Positions 21,138-23,140 of a stretch of DNA of 23,140 nt are shown one piece after another; position 1 is the first letter of the stretch; every line of letters starts with the position of its first letter. Both the position numbers and the translations under genes were made by a program. The notes beneath the pieces are model-generated. The model ran no database searches. It was not told the DNA's origin and saw only the letters and a program-made list of their open reading frames with translations. Source of the stretch: CAZIHO01 sp964538875 (GTDB lineage: Bacteria; Pseudomonadota; Gammaproteobacteria; Chromatiales; Chromatiaceae); assembly GCA_964538875.1 (NCBI GenBank), contig CAZIHO010000050.1:1-23140 (forward strand), in the 5' to 3' direction.

Positions 21138-23140
21138 ATGGCGATCAAGGAAATCCAGACCGGAATAGCCAAAACCAGACGCCGGGCCACGCCCCAGGCA
21201 GGCTCTGGCGCCGCCGGCGCCAGCCCAATCCAGACCAGCCCTCCCCTCGACCCACCGGTCGGCGGCACTCTAGAAACCGGTCCAGACGCCGTGTCCCAAC
21301 CCGCCCCCAGGGCACGCCCCAGCGCGGCGGCCAAAGCCCAGGCGGATTTGCAGGCGCTGCGTGGTGATGTCGCCAAGGTCCAGGAGGGATTCAGCCTCAT
21401 CGGCGCCCAACAGGAACGGATCGCTAGTCAACTCCAAGCCGCCAAGGAAGGTTACCAGGTCTTGCACAAGGAACTGGCCCGCTTGGGGGAACGCCAGCAG
21501 CAGTTCCGGGAACTTCCGGCGCGACTGGCAGATAAAGTAGCCCAAACCGTCAACCTGGACCTGGCGCGGTCTAATCACCAGGAAATCCTGGCCTGGGTAC
21601 GCAATCGGGTGGACGGGCTGGCGGCGCTTCATCAGACTTTGGGCCGGCGTTTGGACGCTGCAACCAGCCGGACCCAGCGGTTGCGCAAGGAGCAAAAGAG
21701 CCTCGCCCGGGCCCTGGCCGACTGGGAGGCGGGGGGCTTCTCCCCGAAAAGCTGGCGGCAGTTCAGCGCCACCCTCAAGAATCTCCAGACCGATCAGACC
21801 CAGGACCGGCTGACCCACCAGCAACATCTGGCAGCGCTACGGGAGGAAACCCGCCGGGGTCTTCAGGAACTGACCGCTGCCATCCGGACCGGCGCCGAGC
21901 AACAAACCAGCCAGCGGGAACAGGACCGGATCACTACGGACCAGCGCTTGGAGCCGATGCGGCAGCAATTGGCGGAACTGACCAGCGCCAAGCAATGGCT
22001 CGAACACCGCCTGGGTGAAATTGGTACCGCCACCGCTGAACAGGGAGGCCTAGGCGCCCGCCTAGAGGAAAGGTTGGCGGCGACCGCTGACCGTATCCGA
22101 TTCCTGGAACAGGGTTTGGACCAGGCCCAGGCCATGTCCGCCCGGCAGCAATCTGTCGCAGACCAGTTGACCGGCGCTCAAGGCGAGCTGCAACGCCTGG
22201 ATGCCCAGTTGCGGGATCTGGAAGGCGCCGACGGACGCCTTGAGCAACGCCTAGCCGAATTGGCGGTTCTGGTCGCCCAACGGGAACGTTGGGAAGCGCG
22301 GTTTGAACAGGCCTTGACCAAAACCCAGGAAGGTCAGCAGCGCCTGGAACAGGGGCTGAGTCAGGCCCAGGCCAGCGCCGAACAGGCGCTACAAACGGCG
22401 CTCCAACTGCAAAATGACCGGGCGACCACGCCCAAATCCCGGCTCCCAGCCAGCTTCTGGCCAGGTTTGGCTCTGGTGACCTTGCTGTTCGGGGGGACGC
22501 TGCTGATTGGGCGTTTCAACGCGAGCGACCACATCCAGGAGCGGGAGGCATTCCTGGCCGAACTGGATCGGTTTGAACGCCGCTTGACCACCCCGCCGGC
22601 GCAGTCCGCGGTCCCGGCGCCGTCGTCCCCAGCCACAAGCACATCGACACCCAGCACGGAGCAATGGGAGCAGCGACTCGCCACCCTAACCGACCAGCAA
22701 TCCGACCTTGGCGAGTCCCTGGCCATGCTAACCGCCAATCTGGACCGCTTCGTCGCGGCGACCGACGGCTTGCGTCACGCACAGGTCCAGCACTCCGGCC
22801 CGGAGTCCGGTGCGACGACCGCCGCACCAGTCCCGGTCCCGCAACCGGCCGCGATGGCCACCAGCAAATCCCCTGCTCCCCATACCCATCGGGACACCCA
22901 GGAACCCTGGCGGGGCGCCCAGCAAACCGGCTGGTACAGCATCCAGATCGGTGCCGGACGCCAGCGCGATAGCCTACTGAATCAGCCCAAACAAATGGGC
23001 CTTGAGGGTGACCTGGCCTATCTGGAAACCCGCCGGGATGGAAAAACCTGGTACGCCCTCTTGATGGGACGCTACCCCAGCCAGCCAGCGGCGGCGGCGG
23101 CCTTGCGGGAATTGGCGGCGAGACAGGATGTTCCGGGCGC
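21138..23140 (+). CDS. Coiled-coil, single-TM protein with C-terminal SPOR domain (partial)
   Basis: An open frame running off the right edge, with 667 residues visible. Residues 1-65 are basic and Pro/Ala-rich. About 66-430 are almost continuous coiled coil, rich in Gln, Leu, Arg and Glu (QLAELTSAKQWLEHRL, RLEQRLAELAVLVAQRERW). One membrane helix lies at about 440-460 (FWPGLALVTLLFGGTLLIG). About 470-590 is a second short coil and a Pro/Ser/Thr linker. From about 597 a SPOR domain begins (GWYSIQIGAG, then TWYALLMGRYPS), which in FtsN, DamX and RlpA binds denuded septal glycan. The predicted topology is cytoplasmic coil and periplasmic SPOR. The start ATG has GAGG 5 bases upstream. The role is probably in division or envelope organisation. 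The long coil is not a feature of the known SPOR proteins I can name. Confidence 0.85.
   Translation, partial: MAIKEIQTGIAKTRRRATPQAGSGAAGASPIQTSPPLDPPVGGTLETGPDAVSQPAPRARPSAAAKAQADLQALRGDVAKVQEGFSLIGAQQERIASQLQAAKEGYQVLHKELARLGERQQQFRELPARLADKVAQTVNLDLARSNHQEILAWVRNRVDGLAALHQTLGRRLDAATSRTQRLRKEQKSLARALADWEAGGFSPKSWRQFSATLKNLQTDQTQDRLTHQQHLAALREETRRGLQELTAAIRTGAEQQTSQREQDRITTDQRLEPMRQQLAELTSAKQWLEHRLGEIGTATAEQGGLGARLEERLAATADRIRFLEQGLDQAQAMSARQQSVADQLTGAQGELQRLDAQLRDLEGADGRLEQRLAELAVLVAQRERWEARFEQALTKTQEGQQRLEQGLSQAQASAEQALQTALQLQNDRATTPKSRLPASFWPGLALVTLLFGGTLLIGRFNASDHIQEREAFLAELDRFERRLTTPPAQSAVPAPSSPATSTSTPSTEQWEQRLATLTDQQSDLGESLAMLTANLDRFVAATDGLRHAQVQHSGPESGATTAAPVPVPQPAAMATSKSPAPHTHRDTQEPWRGAQQTGWYSIQIGAGRQRDSLLNQPKQMGLEGDLAYLETRRDGKTWYALLMGRYPSQPAAAAALRELAARQDVPG

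Noticed and set aside
1..23140. tRNA, rRNA, transposase, integrase or attachment sites
   Set aside because: I looked for cloverleaf-like segments in the larger gaps and for mobile-element protein motifs, and saw none. A covariance-model scan would be needed to exclude small RNAs.

Overview
The window reads as a stretch of chromosome from a GC-rich gammaproteobacterium. The evidence is an Rsd/AlgQ-type anti-sigma factor, an Slt70-type transglycosylase, a YcgR-type PilZ protein, AqpZ and a PA0069-type radical SAM protein. A small exported Gly/Tyr/Trp-rich protein resembles the sulfur globule proteins of purple sulfur bacteria, so a sulfur oxidiser of the Chromatiales is my best guess. That last step is inference from one repetitive protein, and methanotrophic or other sulfur-oxidising gammaproteobacteria remain possible. 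I see no transposase, integrase, CRISPR array, tRNA or rRNA. It looks like ordinary chromosome with several poorly known genes.

Layout, left to right. Positions 34-1712 hold a lone VOC-fold gene of lower GC and a DHH phosphoesterase. Positions 1819-3941 hold a tight plus-strand run of three genes: an Mth938-like protein, a membrane-anchored unknown and a PA0069-type radical SAM enzyme. A strong hairpin at 4000-4034 separates this run from a second one at 4063-8699, with intergenic gaps of only 2 and 3 nt. That run encodes a secreted DUF11 surface protein carrying an almost perfect 741-bp internal duplication, an isoprenylcysteine methyltransferase-like membrane enzyme, and AsnB. Next come the sulfur-globule-like gene (8831-9181) and trxB (9358-10299).

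The middle of the window has a minus-strand PilZ protein divergent from aqpZ. Convergent with aqpZ are a minus-strand NDUFA9-type SDR protein and, upstream of it, an exported unknown. Rsd/AlgQ follows on the plus strand. Then comes a large (807 aa) soluble protein whose C-terminal part carries the metal-binding and transition-state residues of class III nucleotidyl cyclases but not the usual purine-selecting lysine. This is the most interesting gene here.

The right end has cysC and slt on the minus strand, overlapping by 7 bp. Divergent from cysC, behind an AT-rich leader with two perfect hairpins, is a small protein with a diverged RRM-like pattern. The last gene (21138 to beyond the window edge) encodes a long cytoplasmic coiled coil, one membrane helix and a periplasmic SPOR domain, so it is probably a septum- or envelope-localised protein.

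Links between genes: CysC and the globule-like protein both touch sulfur metabolism. Slt, the SPOR protein and the DUF11 protein are all envelope functions. PilZ and the cyclase-like protein belong to nucleotide-signalling families, but nothing in the sequence shows that they act together.
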